From Streptomyces aidingensis (GTDB lineage Bacteria > Actinomycetota > Actinomycetes > Streptomycetales > Streptomycetaceae), in the NCBI RefSeq assembly GCF_900112355.1, contig NZ_FOLM01000002.1:124001-188000 (forward strand): a DNA stretch of 64,000 nucleotides. The letters are read 5' to 3'. The first letter of the stretch is position 1. Every line of letters starts with the position of its first letter. The translations under genes and the position numbers were made by a program. Positions 56,258 to 63,697 of this stretch are shown in pieces. The notes beneath the pieces were generated by a model. The model did no database searches. It was not told the DNA's origin and worked only from the letters and a program-made list of their open reading frames with translations.

Positions 56258-56263
56258 TAAGCT
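56258..56263 (+). promoter_or_regulatory. -10 hexamer TAAGCT giving a leaderless MerR transcript
   Basis: TAAGCT is followed by 7 bases and then the ATG at 56271, so transcription would begin at or next to the start codon. No Shine-Dalgarno sequence precedes the ATG. Confidence 0.5.
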
Positions 56264-56270
56264 GCGGGCC

Positions 56271-57128
56271 ATGGGCGACCAGCAGGGCGACACACACGGT
56301 GACCGCGGCCGGCCGCCGTCCGGGCCGGAGCCGGCCGCCGAGGCGGAGCACCCGGCGGACACCGGCGGCGGGCGCGAATACCGCACCGCCGAACTCGCCG
56401 AGGCGGCCGGGATCACCGTGCGCACCCTGCGCTTCTACCGCGAACGCAGGCTGCTGCCGCCACCGCGCCGCGAGGGCCGGATCGCCTGGTACAACGACAC
56501 GCATCTCGCCCGGCTGCGCACCATCGCCGCCCTGCTGGAGCGCGGCCACACGCTCAGCGGGGTGGCCGAGCTGATCGCCGCCTTCTCCGGCGGCCGGGAC
56601 CGCGGGGAGACGGCCGAGCTGCTGGGCCTGGCCGAGCGCCCGCCGTGGGCCGAGGAGGAACCGGTCCGGCTCACCCCCGAGGAACTGGCCGGCTATTTCG
56701 AGGGCGAGGTCAGCGCCGGCAATCTGGCCGCCGCGCTGGACATCGGCTATCTGACGGTGGACGGCGAGGAGCTGGTGCATGTCAGCCGCGGCCTGCTGGA
56801 GGCGTCCTCGGAGCTGGTGCGCACCGGTCTGCCGCTGGCCGCCGTGCTGGACGCGGGCCGGCGGCTGCGCGAGCAGGCGGACGCGCTGGCCGGGCTGTTC
56901 ACCGGACTGCTGCGCACCCATCTGCTGCCCACCGCGCTCCCGGGGCGACGGCCGGGCGCCGCGCTGTCCGAGGCGGAGGTGAAGAAGGTGACCGAGCTGG
57001 TGGAGCGGCTTCGCCCGCTGGCCAAGCAGGTGGTGAACGCGGAGATCTCGCTGGCCGTGGACCGCCGGCTGCGCGCCGAGCTCGACGAGCGCACGCGGCC
57101 CGGCGCGCCGGCCGACGGGCACGGCTGA
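56271..57128 (+). CDS. MerR-family regulator
   Basis: 285 residues. The MerR winged helix is clear: YRTAELAEAAGITVRTLRFY, then RERRLLPPPRREGRIAWYND and RLRTIAALLERGHTLSGVAE. After it, a ~200-residue effector domain (PEELAGYFEGEVSAGNLAAA...) of a type found with flavin monooxygenase operons rather than the metal-sensing MerR group; no metal-binding Cys cluster is visible. It is divergent from the BVMO-hydrolase-SDR operon. The upstream in-frame extension to 56178 runs over the promoter, so ATG 56271 is chosen. Confidence 0.9.
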   Translation: MGDQQGDTHGDRGRPPSGPEPAAEAEHPADTGGGREYRTAELAEAAGITVRTLRFYRERRLLPPPRREGRIAWYNDTHLARLRTIAALLERGHTLSGVAELIAAFSGGRDRGETAELLGLAERPPWAEEEPVRLTPEELAGYFEGEVSAGNLAAALDIGYLTVDGEELVHVSRGLLEASSELVRTGLPLAAVLDAGRRLREQADALAGLFTGLLRTHLLPTALPGRRPGAALSEAEVKKVTELVERLRPLAKQVVNAEISLAVDRRLRAELDERTRPGAPADGHG

Positions 57129-57152
57129 CCGCCGCCCGCACCCCCGGCGCCG

Positions 57153-57812
57153 TTACCGCTCCGTCCCGCCGGCCCCGGACGCCTCCTCCGCCCCGGGCGG
57201 GCTCATGCCGGTGAGCGCCCGAAGCCCGGCCTCCAGCACATCGAGCTGGCCCAGGTCCAGCCGGCCGGACTCGCCCAGCATGGGCTGCTGGAGGATGAAG
57301 CCCTGCACGGTGGCGACCATGGTGCGGGCCACACTGCTCGGCGGGACGCCCGGATCGAGCCAGCCCAGCTCCTGGTACTTGCGCACGATGGCGCTCCAGC
57401 CGTCCACCACCACGCCGAGCCCCTCCCGCAGCCGGGCGGCCAGCTCCGGGTTCCGGGTGGTCTCCGCCCACACCTGGATGATCAGGGTGGGGGTGATCCC
57501 GCGCTCGTTGAGCATCTCCCACATCCGGCGCACCACCTGCATGACCGTCTCGGCCGGGCGGAGCGGCATCGGGTCGCGGGAGCGCTCGGCGAAGGACGCG
57601 CCCAGCGTCTCCAGCACCCCGTTGACGATCGCCGCGATCATCTCGTCCTTGCTCCGGAAGTACCGGTAGACCGCACCCGCGGAGAGGCCGACCTCCTGCA
57701 GCACGTCCTGCATGGAGGTGGCGTGGAAGCCGTTGCGGGAGAAGCAGGCCGCCGCTCCGTCGAGGATCTGCTGGCGACGGGCGTCGAGGTGCGCCTGGGA
57801 TACACGAGCCAT
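57153..57812 (-). CDS. TetR-family regulator
   Basis: 219 residues. HTH: RRQQILDGAAACFSRNGFHA, TSMQDVLQEVGLSAGAVYRYFRS. The ligand-binding part (LMPLRPAETVMQVVRRMWEM... type helices) is full length. ATG 57812 begins ARVSQAHLDARRQQ. Its promoter on the minus strand can be read as TTGTCA (57847-57842), 17 bases, then TACTGT, overlapping a GAACATTC sequence. It is divergent from the permease gene at 57957, so it probably represses both itself and that gene. Confidence 0.9.
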   Translation of the reverse strand: MARVSQAHLDARRQQILDGAAACFSRNGFHATSMQDVLQEVGLSAGAVYRYFRSKDEMIAAIVNGVLETLGASFAERSRDPMPLRPAETVMQVVRRMWEMLNERGITPTLIIQVWAETTRNPELAARLREGLGVVVDGWSAIVRKYQELGWLDPGVPPSSVARTMVATVQGFILQQPMLGESGRLDLGQLDVLEAGLRALTGMSPPGAEEASGAGGTER

Positions 57813-57829
57813 GCCTCGAACAGTAAAAC

Positions 57830-57837
57830 GAACATTC
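57830..57837. promoter_or_regulatory. GAACATTC site in the TetR promoter
   Basis: GAA-CA-TTC is a short inverted repeat. It overlaps the spacer of the TetR gene promoter. It shares the CGAAC/ATTC halves with the larger palindrome at 57887. Confidence 0.4.
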
Positions 57838-57886
57838 CTTCTTGACAAGAGGAGCCTCCCGGGATCACGCTGGAAGCAGAAAAAAC

Positions 57887-57898
57887 GAACGATCATTC
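57887..57898. promoter_or_regulatory. GAACGATCATTC near-palindrome, candidate TetR operator
   Basis: The 12-base sequence is symmetric except at one pair around a central GATC. AAAAAC immediately before it is AT-rich. It lies 59 bases before the permease ATG and downstream of TTGACA at 57842-57847, a possible -35 for the permease gene. Confidence 0.5.
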
Positions 57899-57956
57899 TC
57901 TGCGTTGGCAGATGCAGAGATCGCCGGCGGCCGACCGCCGCCCGCTGGAGGTCCCC

Positions 57957-59003
57957 ATGTCAGCTCACCAAGCCGCCGAGCCCGCCGCCCGCCGACCCGG
58001 CCGGCCGCCGTCGCCCCGCGCGCTGGCCGCCGCGCTGCTCCTGATCCCGCTGCTGGCCGCCACCGCCCTGTGGGCGTTCGCCTGGCCGGCCGCCCGGATC
58101 GCACCCAACGACCTGCCGATCGGCGTGGCCGGCCCGGCCCAGGCCACCGCCCCGCTGACCGAGCGGCTGGAGGAACGGGACGGCGCCTTCGACGTCGAGC
58201 ACTTCGCGGACCGGGCCGAGGCCGTCGCCGCCCTGGAGGACCGGGAGATCTATGCGGCGCTGGTCGCCGGACCGGAACCGGAACTGCTGCTCGCCTCGGC
58301 CGGCAGCCCGGCCGTGGCCGAGGTGATGCGGCAGGCCGTCACCGGAGCGCTCCCCGAGGGCACCGCGCCGACCGTCACCGATGTGGTACCGGCACCGCCC
58401 CGTGATCCGCGCGGCATCGCCTTCGCCGCCAGCGTGCTGCCGCTGGCCCTGACCGGCATCGCCATCGGCTCCGTCACCACCATGCTGGGGCTGCGCGGCG
58501 GCCGGGCGGTACTGGCGCTGCTGACCGCCACCGCCCTGACCGGCATGGTCGGCGCCACCCTGCTGCACGGCTGGCTCGATGTGCTGGAGGGCAACTGGTG
58601 GACGGTGGCCGGGGTGTTCATGCTGGGCGCACTGGCGGTGGCCGCCACCAGCAGCGGCGTGGCGTCGGTGCTCGGCGCCCGCGGTATCGCGCTGTCCGCG
58701 CTGACCATGGTCTTCTTCGGCAACCCGTTCTCCGGCGCCAATGTCGCGCCGGAACTGCTGCCGGACCCGGTCGGCATGCTCGGGCAGTTCCTGCCGCCGG
58801 GCGCCTCCGCCATGCTGATGCGCTCGGTGTCCTTCTTCGACGGCAGCGGCGGCGGATTCCCGCTGCTGGTGCTGGCCTGCTGGCTGACGCTGGGGCTGTC
58901 CCTGCTCTTCCTCGGCGGGCGCCGGGCCGCCCGGCGCGGCCCCGCCGCGGACCGCTCCCCCGCGGGCGCGCCGCTGCCCCAGCCCACCGGCTCCCACGCG
59001 TAG
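57957..59003 (+). CDS. Membrane protein resembling ABC-2/YhgE-type permeases
   Basis: 348 residues. One N-terminal membrane segment (LAAALLLIPLLAATALWAF), an outer loop of ~120 residues (NDLPIGVAGPAQATAPLTER...), then five membrane segments ([39 protein letters not shown] and so on to LVLACWLTLGLSLLFLGG). This layout matches the YhgE/Pip and ABC-2 permease group, here in a short form. A drug or lipid efflux role under the divergent TetR is a reasonable guess. ATG 57957 follows GGAGGT. No ATPase gene is adjacent. Confidence 0.85.
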   Translation: MSAHQAAEPAARRPGRPPSPRALAAALLLIPLLAATALWAFAWPAARIAPNDLPIGVAGPAQATAPLTERLEERDGAFDVEHFADRAEAVAALEDREIYAALVAGPEPELLLASAGSPAVAEVMRQAVTGALPEGTAPTVTDVVPAPPRDPRGIAFAASVLPLALTGIAIGSVTTMLGLRGGRAVLALLTATALTGMVGATLLHGWLDVLEGNWWTVAGVFMLGALAVAATSSGVASVLGARGIALSALTMVFFGNPFSGANVAPELLPDPVGMLGQFLPPGASAMLMRSVSFFDGSGGGFPLLVLACWLTLGLSLLFLGGRRAARRGPAADRSPAGAPLPQPTGSHA

Positions 59004-59024
59004 CCGCGGCCCGGGGCTCCGGCT

Positions 59025-59076
59025 CCGGGCTCGGGCTCCGGGCTCGGGCTCCGGGCTCGGGCTCCGGGCTCGGGCT
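59025..59076. repeat. 13-bp tandem repeat x4 after the permease gene
   Basis: CCGGGCTCGGGCT repeats four times with a 13-base period just past the permease stop (59003) and before the convergent GNAT gene. It could form alternative stem structures, but no perfect terminator hairpin was found. Confidence 0.9.
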
Positions 59077-59131
59077 CCGCCGGTGCGGGTGCCCGCCCCC
59101 GGGAACACCGGGGCGGGCACCCGCTCCCGTG

Positions 59132-59617
59132 TCACGGCAGGAGCGGCTTGGCGAAGCAGCGGCTGCTCTCGTGGCAGCGGTAGTAGCCGAACTTGCGCGG
59201 TGCCGGCCGATAGCCGCTGGAGCAGTACAGCGCGATCGCCTCCGGCTGCTGGTCACCGGTCTCCAGCACCATCCGCCGCCGGCCGGCCGCCCGCGCGTCC
59301 TGCTCCAGCCTGGCCAGAATCCGCCGGGACAGCCCCTGGCGGCGGGCCTGGCGGATCACGAACATCCGCTTCAGCTCGGCGTCGCCGCGCTGATAACCCT
59401 CCGCCTCCGAGTCCTGGGACCGCCAGCCGCCCGTGCCGACCGGCCGGCCGGCGTCGTCGTAGACCACCAGGAACAGTCCGTTCGGGGGCGCGAACATGCC
59501 CGCCTCCAGCACCGTGCGGTCGCCCCCGTCGCCATAGCGCTCGTGGTACTCCCGCTGCACCAGATCGTTGAGCGCGGACGCATCCGGATGGTCGAAGGGC
59601 ACGGTCACGAACTTCAT
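59132..59617 (-). CDS. GNAT-family N-acetyltransferase
   Basis: 161 residues. The acetyl-CoA loop is QARRQGLSRRILARLEQDAR, preceded by the beta-strand MFVIRQ and followed by GRRRMVLETGDQQPEAIALYCSSGYRP. That order is the typical GNAT pattern. The target is not known. ATG 59617 begins KFVTVPFDHPDASALNDLV; ATG 59626 is 3 codons upstream and also possible. The frame continues far upstream but only as antisense to the exonuclease gene. It is divergent from exonuclease III over 99 bases. Confidence 0.9.
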   Translation of the reverse strand: MKFVTVPFDHPDASALNDLVQREYHERYGDGGDRTVLEAGMFAPPNGLFLVVYDDAGRPVGTGGWRSQDSEAEGYQRGDAELKRMFVIRQARRQGLSRRILARLEQDARAAGRRRMVLETGDQQPEAIALYCSSGYRPAPRKFGYYRCHESSRCFAKPLLP

Positions 59618-59716
59618 GGCGATCATCGTACGAGAGTGCGAGAAGAGGACCCCGGGAATATTCGTTTCGCGTATGCTGCGGCGCGACACCGGCCTGGAAC
59701 CACACCGGAGAACGCT

Positions 59717-60517
59717 GTGCACACCGTCACGACCGTAAATGTGAACGGCCTGCGGGCCGCCGCCAGGAAAGGCTTCGGAAGCTGGCTGGCGGGAACCGGC
59801 GCCGATGTGGTGTGCCTCCAGGAAGTACGCGCGGAACCCGGCCAGCTCGACGACGGGCTGCGGCGGCCGGAGGGCTGGCACGCCTACTGGGCACCGGCCG
59901 CGGCCAAGGGCCGGGCCGGTGTGGCGCTGCTCACCCGCAGCGAGCCCGAACGGCTGCGGATCGGCTTCGGCGAACCCGAATTCGACGACTCCGGCCGCTA
60001 TCTGGAGGCCGACCTGCCCGGTCTGACCGTGGCCAGCCTCTATCTGCCCTCCGGCGAGGCGGGCACCGAGCGCCAGGCCGAGAAGGAACGCTTCATGGCC
60101 GCCTTCCTGCCCTATCTGGCCGGACTGCGCAAGCGGGCCGCGGACGACGGCCGCGAGGTGCTGATCTGCGGGGACTGGAACATCGCCCACCAGCCGGCCG
60201 ATCTGAAGAACTGGCGGGCCAACCAGCGGAACGCCGGCTTCCTGCCGGAGGAACGCGCCTGGCTCTCCCGGGTGTTCGGCGAGGAGGGCGGCTACACCGA
60301 CGTGGTGCGCGCCCTGCACCCGGACACCGCCGGACCGTACTCCTGGTGGTCCTACCGGGGCCGGGCCTTCGACAACGACACCGGCTGGCGGATCGACTAC
60401 CACGTCGCCACCCCGCAACTGGCCGGACGCTGCGTCAAGGCCTATGTGGAACGGGCCGCCACCCATGCGGAGCGCTGGTCCGACCACGCCCCGGTCACCG
60501 CCGTCTACGGGCCCTGA
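59717..60517 (+). CDS. xth: Exodeoxyribonuclease III (AP endonuclease)
   Basis: 266 residues of the exonuclease III/APE family. It acts in base-excision repair. Motifs are VTTVNVNGLRAAARKGFGSW, DVVCLQEVRAE with the metal-binding Glu, the ICGDWNIAHQP Asp/Asn pair, RIDYHV and the C-terminal SDHAPV with the catalytic Asp-His. GTG 59717 begins just before the conserved N-terminal strand. A hairpin follows 23 bases after the stop. Confidence 0.94.
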   Translation: MHTVTTVNVNGLRAAARKGFGSWLAGTGADVVCLQEVRAEPGQLDDGLRRPEGWHAYWAPAAAKGRAGVALLTRSEPERLRIGFGEPEFDDSGRYLEADLPGLTVASLYLPSGEAGTERQAEKERFMAAFLPYLAGLRKRAADDGREVLICGDWNIAHQPADLKNWRANQRNAGFLPEERAWLSRVFGEEGGYTDVVRALHPDTAGPYSWWSYRGRAFDNDTGWRIDYHVATPQLAGRCVKAYVERAATHAERWSDHAPVTAVYGP

Positions 60518-60539
60518 GCCCGGGCCGGCGGCCCCTGCC

Positions 60540-60586
60540 GTCGTGGCGGCGGTCAGACCGGGGGGTGGCCGGGCCGCCGCCACGAC
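60540..60586 (+). terminator. Hairpin after xth
   Basis: A 13-bp perfect stem (60540-60552 / 60574-60586) with a 21-base loop lies 23 bases past the xth stop. Confidence 0.55.
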
Positions 60587-60673
60587 ACCGGGCCCCCCTT
60601 GTCCCGCCGCCGCCGCGCCCGCCACACTGGCACCGCGGCGACGGGCCGGGCGGAACGCGGGGAGGGCACGGCG

Positions 60674-61207
60674 ATGGCCGGCGAGGCGGAAAAGGCGCTG
60701 GGCGCGCTGGTGGGGCGCTACGAGACGGACAACCGGCGGCGCGGCACCGTGGCGCTGATCGCGCTGCTGGTGGGCCTGGCCGCCACCGCCGTGACCGTAC
60801 CCGTGGTGATCGAGACCTTCGACAGCGCCGGCGCGCAGGGCGGAACGGGCTCCGGACGCCTGGCCGGGCTGCTCGGCGGTGTGGCACTGCTCGGCCTGTG
60901 GGGCGGGATCTCCCGCGGCAGCCAGTACCTGCGGCTGCACGGCGAGGTGTTCCACCTCCGCGAGGGCGGGCTGGTCCACCGCCGCACCGGCGAGACCCGG
61001 GTCATCCCGTGGTCGCAGATCCGCGGTGTCCGGGACCGGGGCCAGTCCAACTTCGTCTCCCGGCCCCTGGGCTGGGACGTGCACTGCACGATCCGGGTGC
61101 GCGGCGGACGCCGCCTGCTGATCACCGGCTTCACACCCGGCGCCGAGCGCCTGGTGGCCGCGGTGGACGCGGCGGCACGGCAGGGCGTTCCGCCCCGGGC
61201 CGTCTAG
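60674..61207 (+). CDS. Small membrane protein with a PH-like C-terminal domain
   Basis: 177 residues. Two membrane segments (GTVALIALLVGLAATAVTVP and LAGLLGGVALLGLWGGIS) are followed by a cytoplasmic beta-rich domain (LRLHGEVFHLREGGLVHRRT, RVIPWSQIRGVRDRG, HCTIRVRGGRRLLITGF) typical of small bacterial PH/DUF-type proteins. ATG 60674 is preceded by GGAGG with 8-base spacing. The stop codon TAG at 61205-61207 shares its last base with the first base of the adjoining fold-back element, so the original end of this gene may have been altered by that element. Confidence 0.82.
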   Translation: MAGEAEKALGALVGRYETDNRRRGTVALIALLVGLAATAVTVPVVIETFDSAGAQGGTGSGRLAGLLGGVALLGLWGGISRGSQYLRLHGEVFHLREGGLVHRRTGETRVIPWSQIRGVRDRGQSNFVSRPLGWDVHCTIRVRGGRRLLITGFTPGAERLVAAVDAAARQGVPPRAV

Positions 61208-61370
61208 GCGGTGTCCTGTCGATCTTCGTGGATCAGCCCGCGGCGTCAGATGCGGTGCATCGCAAGGCGCCGGATCGCAGCTCGTACTTGGCCGTACTCG
61301 CGCGATTCGGGAACGCAGCGAGGTGCCGTAGCCGGCGTCGCGGGCCCGCGAAGATCGACAGGACACCGCC
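61207..61370. mobile_element. MITE-like fold-back element with 22-bp terminal inverted repeats
   Basis: Bases 61207-61228 (GGCGGTGTCC...TCTTCG) and 61349-61370 (CGAAGA...GGACACCGCC) are exact reverse complements over 22 bases. The arms continue to pair imperfectly inward (for example GCCCGCGGCGTC on the left against GCGTCGCGGGCC on the right), so the 164-base unit folds into a long hairpin. It encodes no transposase. No clear target-site duplication is seen. I recall closely similar sequences scattered in other Streptomyces genomes, sometimes mistranslated as short hypothetical proteins. It would need a transposase elsewhere to move. Confidence 0.75.
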
Positions 61371-61506
61371 CAGCGCCGGTCGGGTGAGCGTGCTGCGCCG
61401 GACGGGGCGGCGGGCCGCGCGCCCCGCCCAGGGGCCCCGCCCCCGCCCGGAATCCTTGCGGCTGTCCGGCAACCAGCCACCCACGGCAGCGAGGAGGGAG
61501 CCAGCC

Positions 61507-61743
61507 ATGGCCCAGTGCGAGGTCTGCGGCAACGACTACCGGATGTCCTTCGAGATCCACGCGGCGGGCTCGGTGCACACCTTCGACAGCATCGAGTGCG
61601 CGGCCCAGCGGATGGCCCCCATCTGCGAGCACTGCAACTGCCGCATCCTGGGCCACGGCCTGGAGACCGAGGAGGGCCAGTTCTTCTGCTGCGCCCACTG
61701 CGCCCGGATGATGGGCCAGCCCCAGCTCGTCGACCACGCCTGA
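61507..61743 (+). CDS. Metallothionein-like/zinc-ribbon small protein
   Basis: 78 residues with nine Cys and several His: CEVCGNDY near the start, IECAAQRMAP, CEHCNCRILGHG and FFCCAHCARMMG. The pattern resembles bacterial metallothionein-like and TRASH-type zinc fingers. It probably binds zinc in the cytoplasm. ATG 61507 follows GAGGAGGGAG. It lies 136 bases after the fold-back element and stands alone. The upstream in-frame sequence crosses the element and is not coding. Confidence 0.85.
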   Translation: MAQCEVCGNDYRMSFEIHAAGSVHTFDSIECAAQRMAPICEHCNCRILGHGLETEEGQFFCCAHCARMMGQPQLVDHA

Positions 61744-61884
61744 CCGACCGGACCCCACCACCGGGCGACGGCGCCGCCGCCCGGGCTGCGTCATCGGACA
61801 CCGGGACCACCGGGAAACCCTCCACGCCGACGAGCCCGGCGGCACACCGCCGCCTCCCGCCGCCGTCCAGCCGGACCGAGGCAC

Positions 61885-63312
61885 TCACCTCTCGCCGGCG
61901 GACGCCCGTCCCCGGGAATCGATGAAGGCGGGCAGCGCGCGTACCGCGTCTCGGAGTTCGCGGACGGCTCGGTGCTCGGCGACATCGTGGAGACATCGGT
62001 CCAGGGCCGCCAGACGGGCGCGGGCGGTGGAGCGGAGCCGGCCCGCCGGAACGCTCTCCAGGACCGCGGTGGCGCGGGCGGCGGCGTCCGCCGGCTCGCC
62101 GGCCGCGGCTTCGACGCGGGCCAGCAGCAGCGTGGCCGCCGCCCAGCCGGGGGTCCCCGGCGTACAGGCGTCGGCGGACGCCATCGCCAGCGGCCGGGCC
62201 TGGTCCACGCGGCCCAGAGCGATGCAGGCTTCCGCGGCATGCAGCCGGTGTTCGGCCCCGTCGTACCCGAAACGGCCGGGCTGCTCCTCGGCCGCCGCGA
62301 ACGCCTCATCGGCCCGACGGCGGGCGTCCTCGGCCTCCCGGGCACGGCCCTGGGCGGCCAGGGACGGCAACAGGGCCCACCCCAGGAGCTGCGCGCGGGC
62401 CAGCGGGCCCTGGGCCGCGGCCACGCCGCGTTCGGCCAGTTCCACGGCAACGGCTGTCTGACCGCGGGAGCGGGCGACCATGCTGCGCGCACCGCAGGTC
62501 CAGGCGACCAGCCGGACATCGCCGACCCGGGCACCGCAGCCGGCGGCCGCGGTCAGGTGCACCTGGGCCCCCGAGTGGTCAGCCAGGTGGTAGGCCACAT
62601 TGCCCATCAGGGCCGAGAGCCGGCCGACAGTGCGGTGCAGCTCGATGGCCTGCCGGTCCGAGGCGCGGGAGAGCGGGGCGGTCAGCAACTCCCGCGCCGC
62701 GCGCACCCCGCCGAACAGCACATGCGGGGGGTGGCGGCTGTAGTTGAGGGCGTAGTGCTCGGCCGCGGCAGCGGCGGCCTCCGGCACCGCGGGTCCGGCG
62801 ACCCCCGGATCGGCCAGCAGCGCCAGACGCAGAGATTCCTTCACGGCCGGCAGACCGGCGGCAGTGGTCATCGGCGGCTCTCCCCGGGTGAGCGGCATGG
62901 CGTCATCGTCGCGACCGTACCGGAGGGCGGCAGGCGCAGACAGGGCAAGCAGGTGTCGGCGCGTCAGCCCCAGTTCCTCCGGAGAAGCCCCGTACGCGCG
63001 GGCGATCATCACCGCGTACTCCGCGCTGGGGCGCTCCCTGGGGTCGTGCTCCCAGCGGCACAGCATCGACTCGTTCATGCCCGGCAGGCCCAGCCCTTCG
63101 GCGTGGTAGCAGGCGGCAACCTGCGCGATGGCCTCCGCCCGGGACCACCCCAGGGCCAGCCGCCATGCCTCCAGGGCGGTGACCTCCGGCAGGGCCGCGC
63201 GGACGGCCGCGGCGATCCGGCGGGTGGCATATCCGTTCCGCTGGCCGTCCCTGCGGATGCGCGCCGCTTCCCGCTGGATCGCCGCGCGGCGAGTCCGGGT
63301 GACCACAGCCAT
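61885..63312 (-). CDS. HTH (XRE-like) regulator with TPR-type C-terminal domain
   Basis: 475 residues. The N-terminal helix-turn-helix is unusual in spacing: ALEAWRLALGWSRAEAIAQV, then MNESMLCRWEHDPRERPSAE and YAVMIARAYGASPEELGL. From about residue 145 the protein is Ala-rich alpha-helical repeats (LAERGVAAAQGPLARAQLLG, AEDARRRADEAFAAAEEQPG, AAATLLLARVEAAAGEPADA) of the TPR sort, as in many Streptomyces regulators that respond to peptides or gamma-butyrolactones. ATG 63312 follows GGGGAG. It is divergent from the small lasso-leader peptide gene, with a CATTGCG/CGCAATG inverted repeat between, so regulation of that peptide is plausible. Confidence 0.85.
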   Translation of the reverse strand: MAVVTRTRRAAIQREAARIRRDGQRNGYATRRIAAAVRAALPEVTALEAWRLALGWSRAEAIAQVAACYHAEGLGLPGMNESMLCRWEHDPRERPSAEYAVMIARAYGASPEELGLTRRHLLALSAPAALRYGRDDDAMPLTRGEPPMTTAAGLPAVKESLRLALLADPGVAGPAVPEAAAAAAEHYALNYSRHPPHVLFGGVRAARELLTAPLSRASDRQAIELHRTVGRLSALMGNVAYHLADHSGAQVHLTAAAGCGARVGDVRLVAWTCGARSMVARSRGQTAVAVELAERGVAAAQGPLARAQLLGWALLPSLAAQGRAREAEDARRRADEAFAAAEEQPGRFGYDGAEHRLHAAEACIALGRVDQARPLAMASADACTPGTPGWAAATLLLARVEAAAGEPADAAARATAVLESVPAGRLRSTARARLAALDRCLHDVAEHRAVRELRDAVRALPAFIDSRGRASAGER

Positions 63313-63406
63313 GCCATCTCCCCGCGAGTGTGACGACTCGGATGCTTACCGTAGCCAGCCCGGCGCCGGCTGGGGAGAGTGCGGCCGGGCACAGGCGCCG
63401 CTGTGC

Positions 63407-63426
63407 CATTGCGGGTTCTCGCAATG
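63407..63426. promoter_or_regulatory. CATTGCG-N6-CGCAATG inverted repeat
   Basis: A perfect 7-bp inverted repeat with 6-base spacer lies in the 215-base region between the divergent HTH regulator and the lasso-leader peptide gene. It is a good candidate operator for the HTH protein. The rest of the gap holds no other gene-like signal. Confidence 0.5.
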
Positions 63427-63527
63427 CACCCGGCCGTCGCCGGCAATGACCTGGCGTGCCGTGGCCGCGAGCCTGGAAGTGCCGGACCGACCGGCCCGGA
63501 GACGCCCCTTTTCGTGGAGGTATTTCG

Positions 63528-63692
63528 ATGGCGCACAACCCCGGTTACCAGCCCCCGGCCGTGCAGGACGCCGGAGCGGTGGTCGAGGTGACCCTGGGCA
63601 ACAACAACTTCGACACCAACGACGACTTCTCTGCCAAGTCCTACGTGTTGAACTTCGCCGTGCCTCCTACGATCACCCACCACGGGGTGTGA
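63528..63692 (+). CDS. Putative RiPP precursor with lasso-peptide-type leader
   Basis: 54 residues. Tyr7, Pro10, Gly16 and Thr22 (YQPPAVQDAGAVVEVTL) match the leader pattern YxxPxxxxxGxxxxxTx of actinobacterial lasso peptides, with exactly the spacing of the lariatin leader as I recall it. The Thr is then at position -2, cleavage falls after Leu23, and the core starts with Gly24. Asp32 is core residue 9, suited to an isopeptide ring with Gly24. The core (GNNNFDTNDDFSAKSY...) would be 31 residues, longer than usual. GTGGAGG stands 7 bases before the ATG. No lasso cyclase, protease or RRE gene is in the window. Other explanations are an orphan leader-like peptide or a disrupted cluster. Confidence 0.6.
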   Translation: MAHNPGYQPPAVQDAGAVVEVTLGNNNFDTNDDFSAKSYVLNFAVPPTITHHGV

Positions 63693-63697
63693 AGAGG

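Noticed and set aside
61228..61348. Short protein-coding frames inside the fold-back element
   Set aside because: The sequence is explained by inverted-repeat structure. Frames on both strands are fortuitous.
59132..61996. The GNAT frame extended to 954 codons
   Set aside because: The extension is antisense to xth and the PH-like gene and crosses the fold-back element. The GNAT fold fits 161 residues.
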